A stretch of 64,000 nucleotides of DNA from Ensifer sp. USDA 6670 (GCA_000421085.1 ATWE01000005.1:303611-367610), one strand, 5' to 3'. Positions 8,573-16,644 are shown, counted from the stretch's first letter. Translations and numbers: made by a program. Notes: generated by a model not told the origin, from the letters alone.

Positions 8573-9556
8573 ATGCCCGAGACTTTGACGTTTCATTTTG
8601 AAGGCGCTCTTGCCGATTCTCATCGAATGAACTTCTACGAATCTGCGCGCTTCCAATACGCCGCCGCGCGACTCATGGTTAAGTTGGCGCAGTTCCGACA
8701 AGGGGGGAAGTTTGTTCAGAAAATTACAGCCAATTCCAACTTTAACATCCAACTGACCAGTCAAGCGGCTGGCTCATTCAACATTAATGTTGAGGATCCG
8801 GGTCAAGATGCCGCCGAGGATCAATTTATCAAAATATCGCTAGCCGACCTGATTGCTTACGTTAGTGAGCGAATTGTCGAGAAGATCGATGAAACAACGC
8901 TCACCAATGCACCGATTGCGAGTGGCGACGGACCTCCCGCGGACGAGGAAACCTATTCAGTTGCCATTTCGGCACTAGATCAATTGGTAGAGGACGTGAT
9001 GGCAGGTAAATCACTCACTGCTGGTTTGCCGGTGCCGGTTCAGGATCTGGTAAAGCGTCGTATTGCGGAATCGCATCGCGAGCGGCGTTTAATCGAGAGT
9101 AAAACCGCGATATCTCGCATCGATTTTGCGCGGGGCCAGAAGTTGATTGCAATGTCGGCACCGCTGATAAGCGAGATGGCAACAGCACTGAGAAAGAGCG
9201 CCAATACTCTTGAAGTTAGGTCCTCCGCGCACGCACAGACACGTCCTGTTCTTTTTCTCGATCGAAAAATGGCTGAGGAAATCGAGACGGCTATAGTTGA
9301 TGAAGATATCACTCCGATACTCGGCGACATCACTCAATTCAACAAGGATAATGGGTGGGGAAAGCTTAAAATTGAGAATGGAACCAAAACTATTAGCTTT
9401 AGTATTCCTTATGACATTCTTCCCACCATGAGGCAGACGCTTATAGATAACATGAAGCGCGATCTTGTTTACCTGCAAACCTATTTTGTTCGCGACCGAA
9501 CTGGTGAGGTGATTCGGCTGATTGCGGTTGGTATTTTGCCTACGCCATCCACATAG
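8573..9556 (+). CDS. unknown protein, possibly DUF7946-like
   Basis: A 327-residue soluble protein with no signal or membrane segment. The N-terminus (LTFHFEGALADSHRMNFYE) recalls a bacterial family of unknown function whose members begin with a beta strand, EG.a..H and an aliphatic helix; I cannot confirm membership. Residues about 165 to 200 are rich in R and E and probably helical. No catalytic motif is apparent. Base composition is noticeably more AT-rich than the chromosome to the right, consistent with cargo acquired by transfer. It is divergently oriented to the membrane protein gene at 7809-8435. Confidence 0.7.
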   Translation: MPETLTFHFEGALADSHRMNFYESARFQYAAARLMVKLAQFRQGGKFVQKITANSNFNIQLTSQAAGSFNINVEDPGQDAAEDQFIKISLADLIAYVSERIVEKIDETTLTNAPIASGDGPPADEETYSVAISALDQLVEDVMAGKSLTAGLPVPVQDLVKRRIAESHRERRLIESKTAISRIDFARGQKLIAMSAPLISEMATALRKSANTLEVRSSAHAQTRPVLFLDRKMAEEIETAIVDEDITPILGDITQFNKDNGWGKLKIENGTKTISFSIPYDILPTMRQTLIDNMKRDLVYLQTYFVRDRTGEVIRLIAVGILPTPST

Positions 9557-9644
9557 GAATGCTTACGTTAAAGTCGCTTTGCCAATAGAGTGCTTGCCCT
9601 TCTACTGGCGGTCGTTCGGGGCGGACGGGTGCGTGCGTCGCTCA

Positions 9645-9845
9645 TCACTCGTGCGTCTTGAAATACAGCCATCCAACCTCGCGCCACTCTGACACTAGGA
9701 ATGTATCCACCGTTATCGGGATAGGCAGACTAATCGACCAGGTGAAGGTCTGGTCTTCGTCGGGCGTGTGGCCGTAAAACATGATGGAGAGACCGTCTTC
9801 AGCGAGTTCGGGATCAACCTGTTCGATGTCATCAAACGTCATCAT
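9645..9845 (-). CDS. small acidic phage-type protein, unknown
   Basis: A 66-residue acidic protein starting MMTFDDIEQVDPELAEDG and ending in WREVGWLYFKTHE. The start is placed at the ATG pair 9845/9842, overlapping the end of the upstream gene by 14 bases; a longer frame running to 10058 is the shadow of that gene. The overlap indicates it is the last gene of the leftward small-gene operon. No domain is recognised. Confidence 0.55.
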   Translation of the reverse strand: MMTFDDIEQVDPELAEDGLSIMFYGHTPDEDQTFTWSISLPIPITVDTFLVSEWREVGWLYFKTHE

Positions 9846-10248
9846 TGCCCCCCGCCGCCTTCGCGCGCACGACTGGCCGAGCGGCCTTAGCCGCGAGTTG
9901 CCATGCATCTGGCGCACCACCCGGCTTTTCGCGCTCGCTGGTGTCTCGTAGAGCCACCCACATGCTGCCGCCGCTCGTGACGACCGTCCCTTTCTGGTAA
10001 GGCATGGCTCGCTGCCAGGTGCCGGCGTAGCGGACGCCGCCGGCTTCGAGTTGCTCAACTCGGGCAGAGAGTGCCGTTAGCTTTGCGCCTGTAGCGGCCG
10101 TCGTGGCCGCGATGAGCGCGTGAACGCATCGCGTACTCAGTGGCCGGCGAAGCTCCTGCATTGAGTAGGCGGCATCCAAGCCGGCTTTAATCTCTGCGGC
10201 GCGCGCTGCGACCATGGCGAGTTCGCGGTCTTCGTCCTTATCAGTCAC
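9832..10248 (-). CDS. phage-type protein with YAGTWQRAMPYQKG repeat-like domain
   Basis: A 138-residue protein. A GTG start at 10248 is preferred because it overlaps the end of the upstream gene (GGTGACTGA), as elsewhere in this operon. The N-terminal half is helical, with a coiled-coil-like ALSARVEQLEAGG. The C-terminal half (GVRYAGTWQRAMPYQKG, GGSMWVALRDTSER, PDAWQLAAK) is a beta module widespread in phage-related proteins of proteobacteria, often carried after a helical stem. Its function is unknown; carbohydrate or surface binding has been suggested for related modules, but nothing here proves that. Confidence 0.65.
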   Translation of the reverse strand: MTDKDEDRELAMVAARAAEIKAGLDAAYSMQELRRPLSTRCVHALIAATTAATGAKLTALSARVEQLEAGGVRYAGTWQRAMPYQKGTVVTSGGSMWVALRDTSEREKPGGAPDAWQLAAKAARPVVRAKAAGGNDDV

Positions 10249-10678
10249 CGCTCCACACTCCGACAACTTGCTGAACCTCGGCGCCTGACATGCTGCGGCG
10301 ATCATCAAGGACGAGCGCTAGCTTTTCGATCTCTTCGCGATGGTCGATAACGAAAAGCGCGGCGAGAGCAGAAAGCGCGCGGCGCATTATGTTGGGATCG
10401 TCGCCCCACGACCCTAAAAAAACCGAATGGTCCAAAAGCTGTTGATCCGATTTCGACATTTCCGTGGTATGCGCCGCAGCTTGGCCGGCTAGCGCAACGA
10501 CTGCGTATCCCAGGGCGACGGCTCCGTGATGGCGCCCCTGTTCCAGAAGGTCGCCGGGCGGATTTAGGGCAACCTCGCCGTCAACTGACACGTGGCGGAC
10601 GCCAATCCCGTGCCGGAGGGCCGCCACGCAGTGGGCGGCTTCGTGCAAAGCAATTTCGTTTGATATCGGTTCGGTCAT
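10241..10678 (-). CDS. small HExxH (M41-like) zinc peptidase-type protein
   Basis: A 145-residue protein whose N-terminal segment ALHEAAHCVAALRHGIGVRH contains HEAAH, the zinc-binding HExxH of M41/FtsH-type peptidases, followed by a second helix VVALAGQAAAHTTEMSKSD, which resembles the family segment supplying the third ligand. No AAA ATPase domain is fused, so it is a stand-alone protease-like protein, a type seen on mobile elements and prophages. Proteolysis is inferred from the motif only. It overlaps the following gene by eight bases. Confidence 0.68.
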   Translation of the reverse strand: MTEPISNEIALHEAAHCVAALRHGIGVRHVSVDGEVALNPPGDLLEQGRHHGAVALGYAVVALAGQAAAHTTEMSKSDQQLLDHSVFLGSWGDDPNIMRRALSALAALFVIDHREEIEKLALVLDDRRSMSGAEVQQVVGVWSGD

Positions 10679-10713
10679 TGGCCAATCCTACCAGATCCCC
10701 GGGAGGCGCGCCG

Positions 10714-10932
10714 TTACGCGTCACCTTCCAGCCCCCGGCAGAGGACCTGGATCATTTCAGTGAGCCCCCGCCCGATTGCTTTGTCGTCATCCCCGTCCTG
10801 CGGATCGAGAAGATTCAGCCCCTCCAGCACGACGCAAAGTGCGACCTCGTCGATCTCTATCCGGATCACACGGCGGCCGGCCTTGCGCCGTTCACGGTAG
10901 CGGCGCTGGCGCTCTCGGGAGGTGGCAGCCAC
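10714..10932 (-). CDS. small basic phage-type protein
   Basis: A 72-residue protein with a strongly basic start (RERQRRYRERRKAGRRVIRI), followed by an aliphatic helix and an acidic turn. This kind of gene is common in rhizobial prophages and islands, where a basic N-terminus precedes an EIDEVAL-like segment. GTG is used as start with a G-rich ribosome-binding site four bases upstream. DNA or RNA binding is plausible from charge alone. It lies between the DUF3102 gene and the metallopeptidase-like gene, in the same direction. Confidence 0.6.
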   Translation of the reverse strand: MAATSRERQRRYRERRKAGRRVIRIEIDEVALCVVLEGLNLLDPQDGDDDKAIGRGLTEMIQVLCRGLEGDA

Positions 10933-10943
10933 TGTTCCCCCCT

Positions 10944-11486
10944 TTAGCGAAGCTCGCGGTGTGAGGTCGTGCGCAGCAGGAATACCCAGCAGGCTTTATC
11001 GCCAGCGGCATTCCAAGCGTCGAGCAGTTGTTTGACCTGCTCCTCCTTCTGCGAATTTTCGATTGGCGTCCGCTTGCACTTCTCCGTCTTCGCCCATGCA
11101 GCTTTCATCGCCTTAACGTCGGCGAGCGTGAGCGTCTCGCCGGTAGCGGCTCGCTCGATTGCCTGCTCTCGAATTTCGGGCGGCGTTGAAGCGGCCGATA
11201 GCGCGTACAGCACGCTTGGCCGCAAATCGGCAGTTTTTGCCGTTTCCCCGAACTGTCGAAAGACGCTCATGAAATTGCGGGCAGAACGCTCGGACATATT
11301 GAATTCGGCCGCGATCCAATCAAGGAAATGACCATGCCCGAGTCGCTCTTTTTGCTCGGCGAGATCGCGACCGATTTCGATGATTTCCTTCGTTGCGTTG
11401 CGCAAGTGCATGTTGATGCGCGCGGCCGCTACACGGGCTGCATTCCCGGCTTCGACCGGGAGGAGGGAATAGTCGAAGGTCTTCAT
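10944..11486 (-). CDS. DUF3102 domain protein
   Basis: A 180-residue protein. Residues about 20 to 110 (HLRNATKEIIEIGRDLAEQK, HGHFLDWIAAEFNMSERSAR) match DUF3102, a domain resembling ParB/KorB-type DNA-binding helices that is frequent on phages and plasmids. The start at 11486 is chosen over 11492 because AGAGGA then has normal spacing and the ATG shares its A with the upstream stop (TGATG). The middle PSVLYALSAASTPPEIREQA also fits the family. It probably binds DNA in maintenance or gene control of the element; this is inference. Confidence 0.75.
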   Translation of the reverse strand: MKTFDYSLLPVEAGNAARVAAARINMHLRNATKEIIEIGRDLAEQKERLGHGHFLDWIAAEFNMSERSARNFMSVFRQFGETAKTADLRPSVLYALSAASTPPEIREQAIERAATGETLTLADVKAMKAAWAKTEKCKRTPIENSQKEEQVKQLLDAWNAAGDKACWVFLLRTTSHRELR

Positions 11487-12049
11487 CAGCATCTATCCTC
11501 TGGTGTTGCGTTCTTTGCCTTCAGCTTCCGCCGCAAAGCATCGCTGATTTCGATCCGCTCTTCCGAAAAATCCGGTATCCGCCTTGGCGGCCTTGGCGGC
11601 GTCGGCTTCGCTCTTGGCGTGTCCGGATTGTTCGCCTCCCGCCAGCGGCAATGTTGGCGATAACGCTGACGCATGCGCGCCCGGGCAGCCTCATCTGGCG
11701 GTGGCGTTTCATCCTCGGGCCAGGCGTAGCGTCGCGCTTCCTCGGCGGCTCGTCGCTCTCGTTCGAGAACCGGCTTCATCACGCGGTCGATCACGCCACG
11801 CAGTTCGGCCGGCGACGGCATAAAGGCGTGACCGAGAGCGTTCTGGTTGATCCGCCGTTCCGCCTCGAATAGCGCCCACTGGCTGACACCTTCGAGCGCC
11901 TGCATGTAGGCGGGCTTCATAAGCCTGAAATCGGTCGGTGCCCGGCAGGGGTAAACCGCCAGGAAACGGGTAAGCACGGTCAGCTTCTCAGCGTCGGTGG
12001 CCTGTCGGGATATATCCTGCCGAGCCGTCACTATTGTCTTCGGAGTCAT
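11486..12049 (-). CDS. phage-type hypothetical next to replication protein
   Basis: A 187-residue protein: an N-terminal helical part (TRFLAVYPCRAPTDFRLMKP, ALEGVSQWALFEAERRI) and a very basic, proline-rich C-terminal half (RMRQRYRQHCRWRE, PTPPRPPRRIPDF). It overlaps the upstream winged-helix gene by 62 bases in another frame. The ATG at 12049 is supported by GGAG nine bases upstream. Genes of this sort follow replication-initiation proteins in rhizobial elements, so a loader or accessory replication role is possible, but I recognise no named domain. Confidence 0.6.
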   Translation of the reverse strand: MTPKTIVTARQDISRQATDAEKLTVLTRFLAVYPCRAPTDFRLMKPAYMQALEGVSQWALFEAERRINQNALGHAFMPSPAELRGVIDRVMKPVLERERRAAEEARRYAWPEDETPPPDEAARARMRQRYRQHCRWREANNPDTPRAKPTPPRPPRRIPDFSEERIEISDALRRKLKAKNATPEDRC

Positions 12050-12824
12050 CGGACAATTCTCCTTGCTCTCTCAGATAGGCTGCGCGGGTCGCTTCGAAGG
12101 CTTGATCGGCAATGTGGGATAGACGACGCTGCTGGTGATCCGGCCCGTTGCGCTGCGCCTTGGCGGCATCCTTCCGCGCCCACATCCTCCAGGTCGCCGC
12201 CCAGTCGAGTTTGCGGGCGTCGGGGCCGGGCTTCGATTTCCAGTAGTCGAGAAAATTGAGCGCGCTTCGTTGCGCCTGCTGAAGCGTCATGCCTTCGGCC
12301 AAGGCGACAGAAAGATCAGGGCTGAAATTTTCCGGGATGCGGGTGCCGCGCTCGGGGGCAGCGCGCTTGCGCGCCTCCCCCTTGTTCAACGTGTTATCTT
12401 CAACGTGTTCTATAATAGGGGAGGCACCGGAAGCTGATTTCCGGAAGTCCTGCGCAGAATTTCCGGTGGTCGTGTCATTTACCGGAACTGCGCTTCCTGT
12501 GGTCGTGCCATTCACCGGAAGCGTGGTTCCGGTGGTCGCGTCCTCGAAATGATAGAAATTCGATTTGCCGCGTCCCTTACCCAGCGGACGTTCTTCGATC
12601 TTGAGCCAGCCGCAGGCGCGGAGATGGGCGAGCGCGTTGCGTACCGTGCGATCCGTCACGCCGAGATCGGCGGCGATGGTTTCTTGCTTCGGAAAGCAAT
12701 CGCCAGTTGCCGCGTCCATGTAGTGGAGGAACCGGTAGGCCACCTGGAAGGCGGTCGCCGGCAAGCGGCGGTCAGCCGACATGCGGTCGAGCAAGCTCAG
12801 CTTCCAAGCAGCGAACCCCTTCAT
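11988..12824 (-). CDS. winged-helix replication-initiator-type protein
   Basis: A 278-residue protein. Residues about 20 to 85 form a helix-turn-helix of the HTH_36 kind (CFPKQETIAADLGVTDRTVR, LRACGWLKIEERPLGKGRG), typical of phage and island replication proteins. A short repeat (11-residue units around GTTLPVNGTTT and GSAVPVNDTTT) links it to a C-terminal region with SPDLSVALAEGMTLQQA and LNFLDYWKSKPGPDARKLDW, similar to DnaT-like or phage helicase-loader segments. It would bind an origin and start element replication. The ATG lies just left of the AlpA-like gene in the same operon. Confidence 0.72.
   Translation of the reverse strand: MKGFAAWKLSLLDRMSADRRLPATAFQVAYRFLHYMDAATGDCFPKQETIAADLGVTDRTVRNALAHLRACGWLKIEERPLGKGRGKSNFYHFEDATTGTTLPVNGTTTGSAVPVNDTTTGNSAQDFRKSASGASPIIEHVEDNTLNKGEARKRAAPERGTRIPENFSPDLSVALAEGMTLQQAQRSALNFLDYWKSKPGPDARKLDWAATWRMWARKDAAKAQRNGPDHQQRRLSHIADQAFEATRAAYLREQGELSDDSEDNSDGSAGYIPTGHRR
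12465..12540. repeat. 33-bp tandem repeat inside the replication protein gene
   Basis: Two 33-base units (12465-12497 and 12498-12530) plus ten bases of a third lie head to tail inside the gene at 11988-12824. The unit length is a multiple of three, so copies add 11 residues and keep the frame. The units differ at several bases, so this is not a recent duplication. Iterons inside initiator genes are known in some elements, which makes an origin function possible but unproven. Confidence 0.65.
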
Positions 12825-12834
12825 GGCGTTACCT

Positions 12835-13554
12835 CTAGGTCCGTCGGCTTAGCCGTTCATGCAGGTCGGAAAGCTGTTGGCGCTGTTTGGCTTTTAGCGG
12901 GCAAGACAGTTTCGACACGAAGAATAGGAAACCGCGCTCTTCTCGCGAGAGCCTCCCAGCGCCATGATCAAGGCACCATCGGGCACGCTCGGCGTCCGAC
13001 ATATCGCGGGCACTGTGCGGTGGCTGCCATTTCGGCATGGGGATGCTGGTCTGTCTGTCGGCGGCCTGAATTGCATTGTGCCGACATGAGGTTGACGCGT
13101 TCCCTGGTGGAGGGCGCATTCGAGAGTCACCGGACTTGCCCTGAAACCTGTTCGAAGCCGCCGCATGCCCAGTCGCGAGCGGCCTTTCCGTATGGATGTC
13201 GCCTAATGGTGCTTGATCACGCTCGGCGACACGATCACGGATCCATGCCTCGACCTCTTCCCTAACGAACGCGACTCGCTTGTCGCCGAGTGGGACGGCA
13301 GCAGGAAACAAACCAAGAGATCGCCACCGATTGATGGCGGTGCGGCTCAAGGTCGTTATTTCGCACGCGCGATTGAGGGAGATCAGAACAGGAGCATCGA
13401 GAGGCGGCGCAGTTGACCGATTTGCTGTAAAACTGGCGACCTCACTTCTGAGCTTGGCAATTTCGCTCTCGAAGCCGAGCGTTGCGGCCTCGCGATCCTG
13501 TGGCTCACAGAGCCCGTCGATCCGACCCGCTTGCTGTTTTAGGAGTTTTTTCAT
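12835..13554 (-). CDS. AlpA/MerR-type excisionase-like regulator
   Basis: A 239-residue protein from the ATG at 13554, which has GGAG six bases upstream; the frame extends to 13590 without such a site. Residues about 55 to 110 (LISLNRACEITTLSRTAINR, AFVREEVEAWIRDRVAERD) form the winged helix of AlpA/excisionase proteins. A second conserved-looking domain at the C-terminus (RARWCLDHGAGRLSREERGF) is unassigned. AlpA proteins activate integrase expression or direct excision in P4-like elements; its place next to the integrase supports that. It is longer than the usual 70-residue AlpA. Confidence 0.72.
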   Translation of the reverse strand: MKKLLKQQAGRIDGLCEPQDREAATLGFESEIAKLRSEVASFTANRSTAPPLDAPVLISLNRACEITTLSRTAINRWRSLGLFPAAVPLGDKRVAFVREEVEAWIRDRVAERDQAPLGDIHTERPLATGHAAASNRFQGKSGDSRMRPPPGNASTSCRHNAIQAADRQTSIPMPKWQPPHSARDMSDAERARWCLDHGAGRLSREERGFLFFVSKLSCPLKAKQRQQLSDLHERLSRRT

Positions 13555-13677
13555 GTGCCGCTCCGGCGGTTGGAGCGGCTGGTTCAACAAAACCGCTCTG
13601 GTTGAAGCGGCTTACCTAGTTATACCCATGTACCTCGGCGGTCGTACCAAAATTGCACTGAGGAAATCCGGTACGAT

Positions 13678-14274
13678 CTACAGCATGTTAGAATATTTTT
13701 CCCATATGCTCTCAAGGGTCCGCTCCGGAACATTCTTGCCCATGCGGGCAAGCGCCTTAGACAGGATCGAGCAGCCGGACTCGGCTACGTCGGCTTTGCC
13801 ATGCAGGGCACGATTTCTGGTAGGACTAAAGCCATGCTCTTGAAGACCATATATCTGTATGCAGTATTGGAAATCCCGAGCGCGGTTCCCGCGCGTCTTC
13901 GGTAGCCTCGCACGCACAAGACTAATCTGAAAATCACGGAGTGGGCCTGGCCATGAATGTTCATTTTCCAGGAGTCGGATTGTAATGGCGCATACCTGTA
14001 TGTCGGCGTCTTTGTCGCCTGCGGCGGCAGCCTTTACGAGGCCTTCGAGTTTCTCCATGTCGAGAAGGCGTCCCTTAATGAAAGCCCTCTCACCCGTTTC
14101 TGGGCGGCGAAGCCACTGACCCATCCCATCCGGCTCTACAATCCCTGAGCGTCGGGCTTTTTCCCAGGCTTCCCTTTCCGGCAAACGCGCGCTCGCATCG
14201 AGGTCACCCTGCAAGTAGCGCTCCAGTTGCGCCTGCACGAAGTTGATTGCCGTTTCCGTGTCCATGGACGTCAT
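13678..14274 (-). CDS. unknown protein adjacent to integrase
   Basis: A 198-residue soluble protein with a glutamine/leucine-rich N-terminus (INFVQAQLERYLQGDLDASA), a basic middle segment and a helical C-terminus (LSKALARMGKNVPERTLESI). No domain recognised. It starts four bases from the stop of the integrase gene and runs in the same direction, so it is probably co-transcribed with it. A second ATG at 14265 is an equally good start. Confidence 0.55.
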   Translation of the reverse strand: MTSMDTETAINFVQAQLERYLQGDLDASARLPEREAWEKARRSGIVEPDGMGQWLRRPETGERAFIKGRLLDMEKLEGLVKAAAAGDKDADIQVCAITIRLLENEHSWPGPLRDFQISLVRARLPKTRGNRARDFQYCIQIYGLQEHGFSPTRNRALHGKADVAESGCSILSKALARMGKNVPERTLESIWEKYSNML

Positions 14275-14277
14275 TAT

Positions 14278-15510
14278 CTACCCCCCGCCTGTCCGCCGCT
14301 TGATCGCCAACATGTTGTCGCCGCCTTTGGCGGTCGAGCAGTAGGCCGTCCACGCCTCCATAAGCTTGCGCCGTTTCGCTAGCGCTGAGCCCCTCCGGTA
14401 GGCTGCCTCGACGCCTTCGATAACGTGTGCCAGCGCCGACTCGGCCACGTCACGCGGAAAGTTAGTCGCGTCGCCGCACCAATCACGGAAGCTCGATCTG
14501 AACCCGTGCACGGTGTAGGCATCGGCCTTTAGCCGGCGCATGACCATCGTCATTGCCATGTTCGAAATGGGGTTCCGAGGTGCCTGACCGGGAAATATGA
14601 ACTCGGAAAGACGCCTCTCGTGCAGCTCCTTTAGGATTGCGAGTGCACGAGCGGAAAGCGGAACGGCGTGCTCTTTTCCAGCTTTCATTCTCTCAGCCGG
14701 AATGGTCCACGTGGCCGCGTCGAAGTCTATCTCTGACCACCGTGCGTTCAGCACCTCACCGGATCGAGCAGCGGTCAGGATGCACAGTTCCAGTGCACGA
14801 GCGCCAAGTCCCTCGGTTTTCCTCAGCTTCACCATGAAGTCCGGGACGGCAACGTAGGGCATTGCCGAATGGTGGCCGCGTTTCAATTTTTGCCTTTGGC
14901 CGAGGACGTGATCCAGATGGCCCTTCCACCGGGCCGGGTTCTCGCCATCTCTCAGCTTGAGCGCTTTGGCATAATCAAGCACGTTCTCAATTCGGCCGCG
15001 TAGGCGGGACGCGGTCTCTTGCTTTTCCTGCCATAGCGGGCGAAGCACGCGCACAACGTCGTCGGTGGACACTTCGCCTACAGGTATCCTGCGTAGCGAC
15101 TTAGCATAGACCTCTAAGGTCATCCGCCATTGCGCTTTATGCTTTTCATTCCGGAAGATTTTTTCTTTGGTTGCAAGAAGTTCGTCAGCGCACTCGCCGA
15201 ACGTCTTCGGCTTCACTGAGGCAATGCGTTCAGGCAATTCCTTGAACGGATTACCGCCGCGTCCGAGGATGCCGCGTACCGCTTCGGCCTTGTCCCTCGC
15301 GTCGCCGAGTGAGACATGGCGAGCGCCGCTGCCGTACGAGCCGAGTCCCATTTCGCGGCGCCACTTGTGCCGTGTCCAAATAAACACCCATGAGGCGGTG
15401 CCACTCGACTGAACATGTAACCATAGACCATCGCCGTCCCCGAGTTTGACCGGTCGTCCGGACTTGAGCGCGGCTCTGATCTTCGTCTCTGTGAGCTTAA
15501 ATCGCGGCAT
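14278..15510 (-). CDS. int: P4-family tyrosine integrase
   Basis: A 410-residue site-specific recombinase. The N-terminal 90 residues are the arm-binding DUF4102 domain (VKLGDGDGLWLHVQSSG, SLGDARDKAEAVRGILGRGG). The catalytic domain carries the expected residues: R249 in TAARSGEVLNARW, H335 and R338 in HGFRSSFRDW, H362 and nucleophile Y371 in HVIEGVEAAYRRG. Length is normal, so the enzyme looks intact. It recombines the element into a tRNA-type att site; a tRNA-Ser-like 3' end lies about 140 bases upstream of its start. Transcription is leftward, away from the chromosomal junction. Confidence 0.93.
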   Translation of the reverse strand: MPRFKLTETKIRAALKSGRPVKLGDGDGLWLHVQSSGTASWVFIWTRHKWRREMGLGSYGSGARHVSLGDARDKAEAVRGILGRGGNPFKELPERIASVKPKTFGECADELLATKEKIFRNEKHKAQWRMTLEVYAKSLRRIPVGEVSTDDVVRVLRPLWQEKQETASRLRGRIENVLDYAKALKLRDGENPARWKGHLDHVLGQRQKLKRGHHSAMPYVAVPDFMVKLRKTEGLGARALELCILTAARSGEVLNARWSEIDFDAATWTIPAERMKAGKEHAVPLSARALAILKELHERRLSEFIFPGQAPRNPISNMAMTMVMRRLKADAYTVHGFRSSFRDWCGDATNFPRDVAESALAHVIEGVEAAYRRGSALAKRRKLMEAWTAYCSTAKGGDNMLAIKRRTGGG

Positions 15511-15522
15511 TTCTTCCCAACG

Positions 15523-15629
15523 GTTTTCCTAATCCCTCGCGTTGCCAGCAAAGACACAGCGAACAACATGGTTAAGGAATTTTGCCGCAAGATTAGGAAA
15601 ACGCAAGACTTTGTTGCCAACAAAGACAG
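15523..15629. repeat. inverted and direct repeats between integrase and junction
   Basis: GTTTTCCTAATC at 15523-15534 is repeated as its exact complement GATTAGGAAAAC at 15591-15602. A second pair, GTTGCCAGCAAAGACA at 15541-15556 and GTTGCCAACAAAGACA at 15613-15628, is direct with one mismatch. Paired repeats between an integrase gene and its att site are typical arm-type integrase or excisionase binding sites; that role is inferred. The integrase promoter must also lie here. Confidence 0.6.
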
Positions 15630-15650
15630 TAAAATCAGTCGTTTAGCGGA

Positions 15651-15664
15651 CCCCCTCTCCGCCA
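15651..15664 (+). other. candidate right attachment site, tRNA-Ser 3'-end-like
   Basis: CCCCCTCTCCGCCA matches the usual last bases of alphaproteobacterial tRNA-Ser genes (acceptor strand plus CCA). The rest of a tRNA is not present to its left, where integrase-side repeats occur instead. It is what a P4-type integrase leaves at the far end of an island inserted at a tRNA 3' end. The partner copy, with the tRNA itself, would lie left of the window. Confidence 0.5.
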
Positions 15665-15773
15665 TAATCTCTCTGGTTCCAAGTGGTTTCCGCTCCCAAA
15701 GAGCGGCCTAGACGTCCGATTTTCTTTCACTCACTTTAGTTACACTCCGGCTCGCCCGAGCTTATGAGGCTGG

Positions 15774-16598
15774 ATGGCCTTGCACACCGGTTTGATTTCC
15801 ATCATCGGCTTCGACTCGGCCTGGACCGACAATCCGAAAGCTCCCGGAGCGATCTGCGTCATTCGTCTGGATCGCGACGGTGCTCATTTGCATCTCGCGC
15901 CCCGGCTCGCCTCGTTTGCGGAGGCTCTGGATGTCATCGAGAGCGAGCGCAAGGATGCCCAGAAGTGCCTTGTGGCACTGGATCAGCCAACGATCGTCCC
16001 GAACCTTACCGGCTCCCGTCCCGTCGACAGGGTAGCCGGATCGCTGATCTCCTGGATTGGAGGCGGCGTCCAGCCTGCAAGCCGGTCGAAGAAGGGTATG
16101 TTCGATGACGGCGCACCGATCTGGCGGTTCAAGCAGGCCTTGGGAGCGACCGAAGAGCCTGAACTCGCACGAGCAGCAGCCGGCGGCCTCTTTCTGATCG
16201 AGGTTTTTCCGGCTCTGGCGCTGGCTGCAATCGAGGGGACCTTCTGTTCGAGGCTTGCAGCCCCGAAGTACAATCCCGCAAACCGGAAGCGCTTCAAGAT
16301 CAGCGACTGGCAGGCAGTCGCCGAAGCGGTCAGGCGGTTCGGCATGCTGAACTCGCTGCGGCACCTGGACGAATGGTGCTTGATAGCGGCAAACGCCGAG
16401 GCGCCGAGGAAGGCCGACCAGGACAAGATCGACGCATTGATCTGCGGCCTGATCGGGCTGCATTGGCTTGCCGCTCCGCGCGACCAATCGGTGATGATCG
16501 GTGACCTGGAGAGTGGCTATATGATAGCGCCGGCGACGCGCGGCGTGCATGAGAGGTTGCGCGCGGCGGCGCGACAGCGGGATGTGGCGATTGCGTGA
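15774..16598 (+). CDS. DUF429 predicted RNase H-like protein
   Basis: A 274-residue protein. The N-terminal strand GLISIIGFDSAWTDNP with its aspartate, a second strand CLVALDQPTIVPN, a third at LFLIEVFPALAL and the late KADQDKIDALICGLIGLHWL fit DUF429, an RNase H-like fold with acidic catalytic residues. Substrate unknown. This is the first gene outside the island; GC content and codon use rise here. A GAGG four bases before the ATG at 15774 supports the start. Confidence 0.75.
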   Translation: MALHTGLISIIGFDSAWTDNPKAPGAICVIRLDRDGAHLHLAPRLASFAEALDVIESERKDAQKCLVALDQPTIVPNLTGSRPVDRVAGSLISWIGGGVQPASRSKKGMFDDGAPIWRFKQALGATEEPELARAAAGGLFLIEVFPALALAAIEGTFCSRLAAPKYNPANRKRFKISDWQAVAEAVRRFGMLNSLRHLDEWCLIAANAEAPRKADQDKIDALICGLIGLHWLAAPRDQSVMIGDLESGYMIAPATRGVHERLRAAARQRDVAIA

Positions 16599-16644
16599 GA
16601 AGGGCCCACAGACACAGGTCCAAGCGCCCTTCATCCCCTCCGCA

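Noticed and set aside
12549..13265. 238-codon rightward frame in the island
   Set aside because: Antisense to the winged-helix and AlpA-like genes, which have clear domains.
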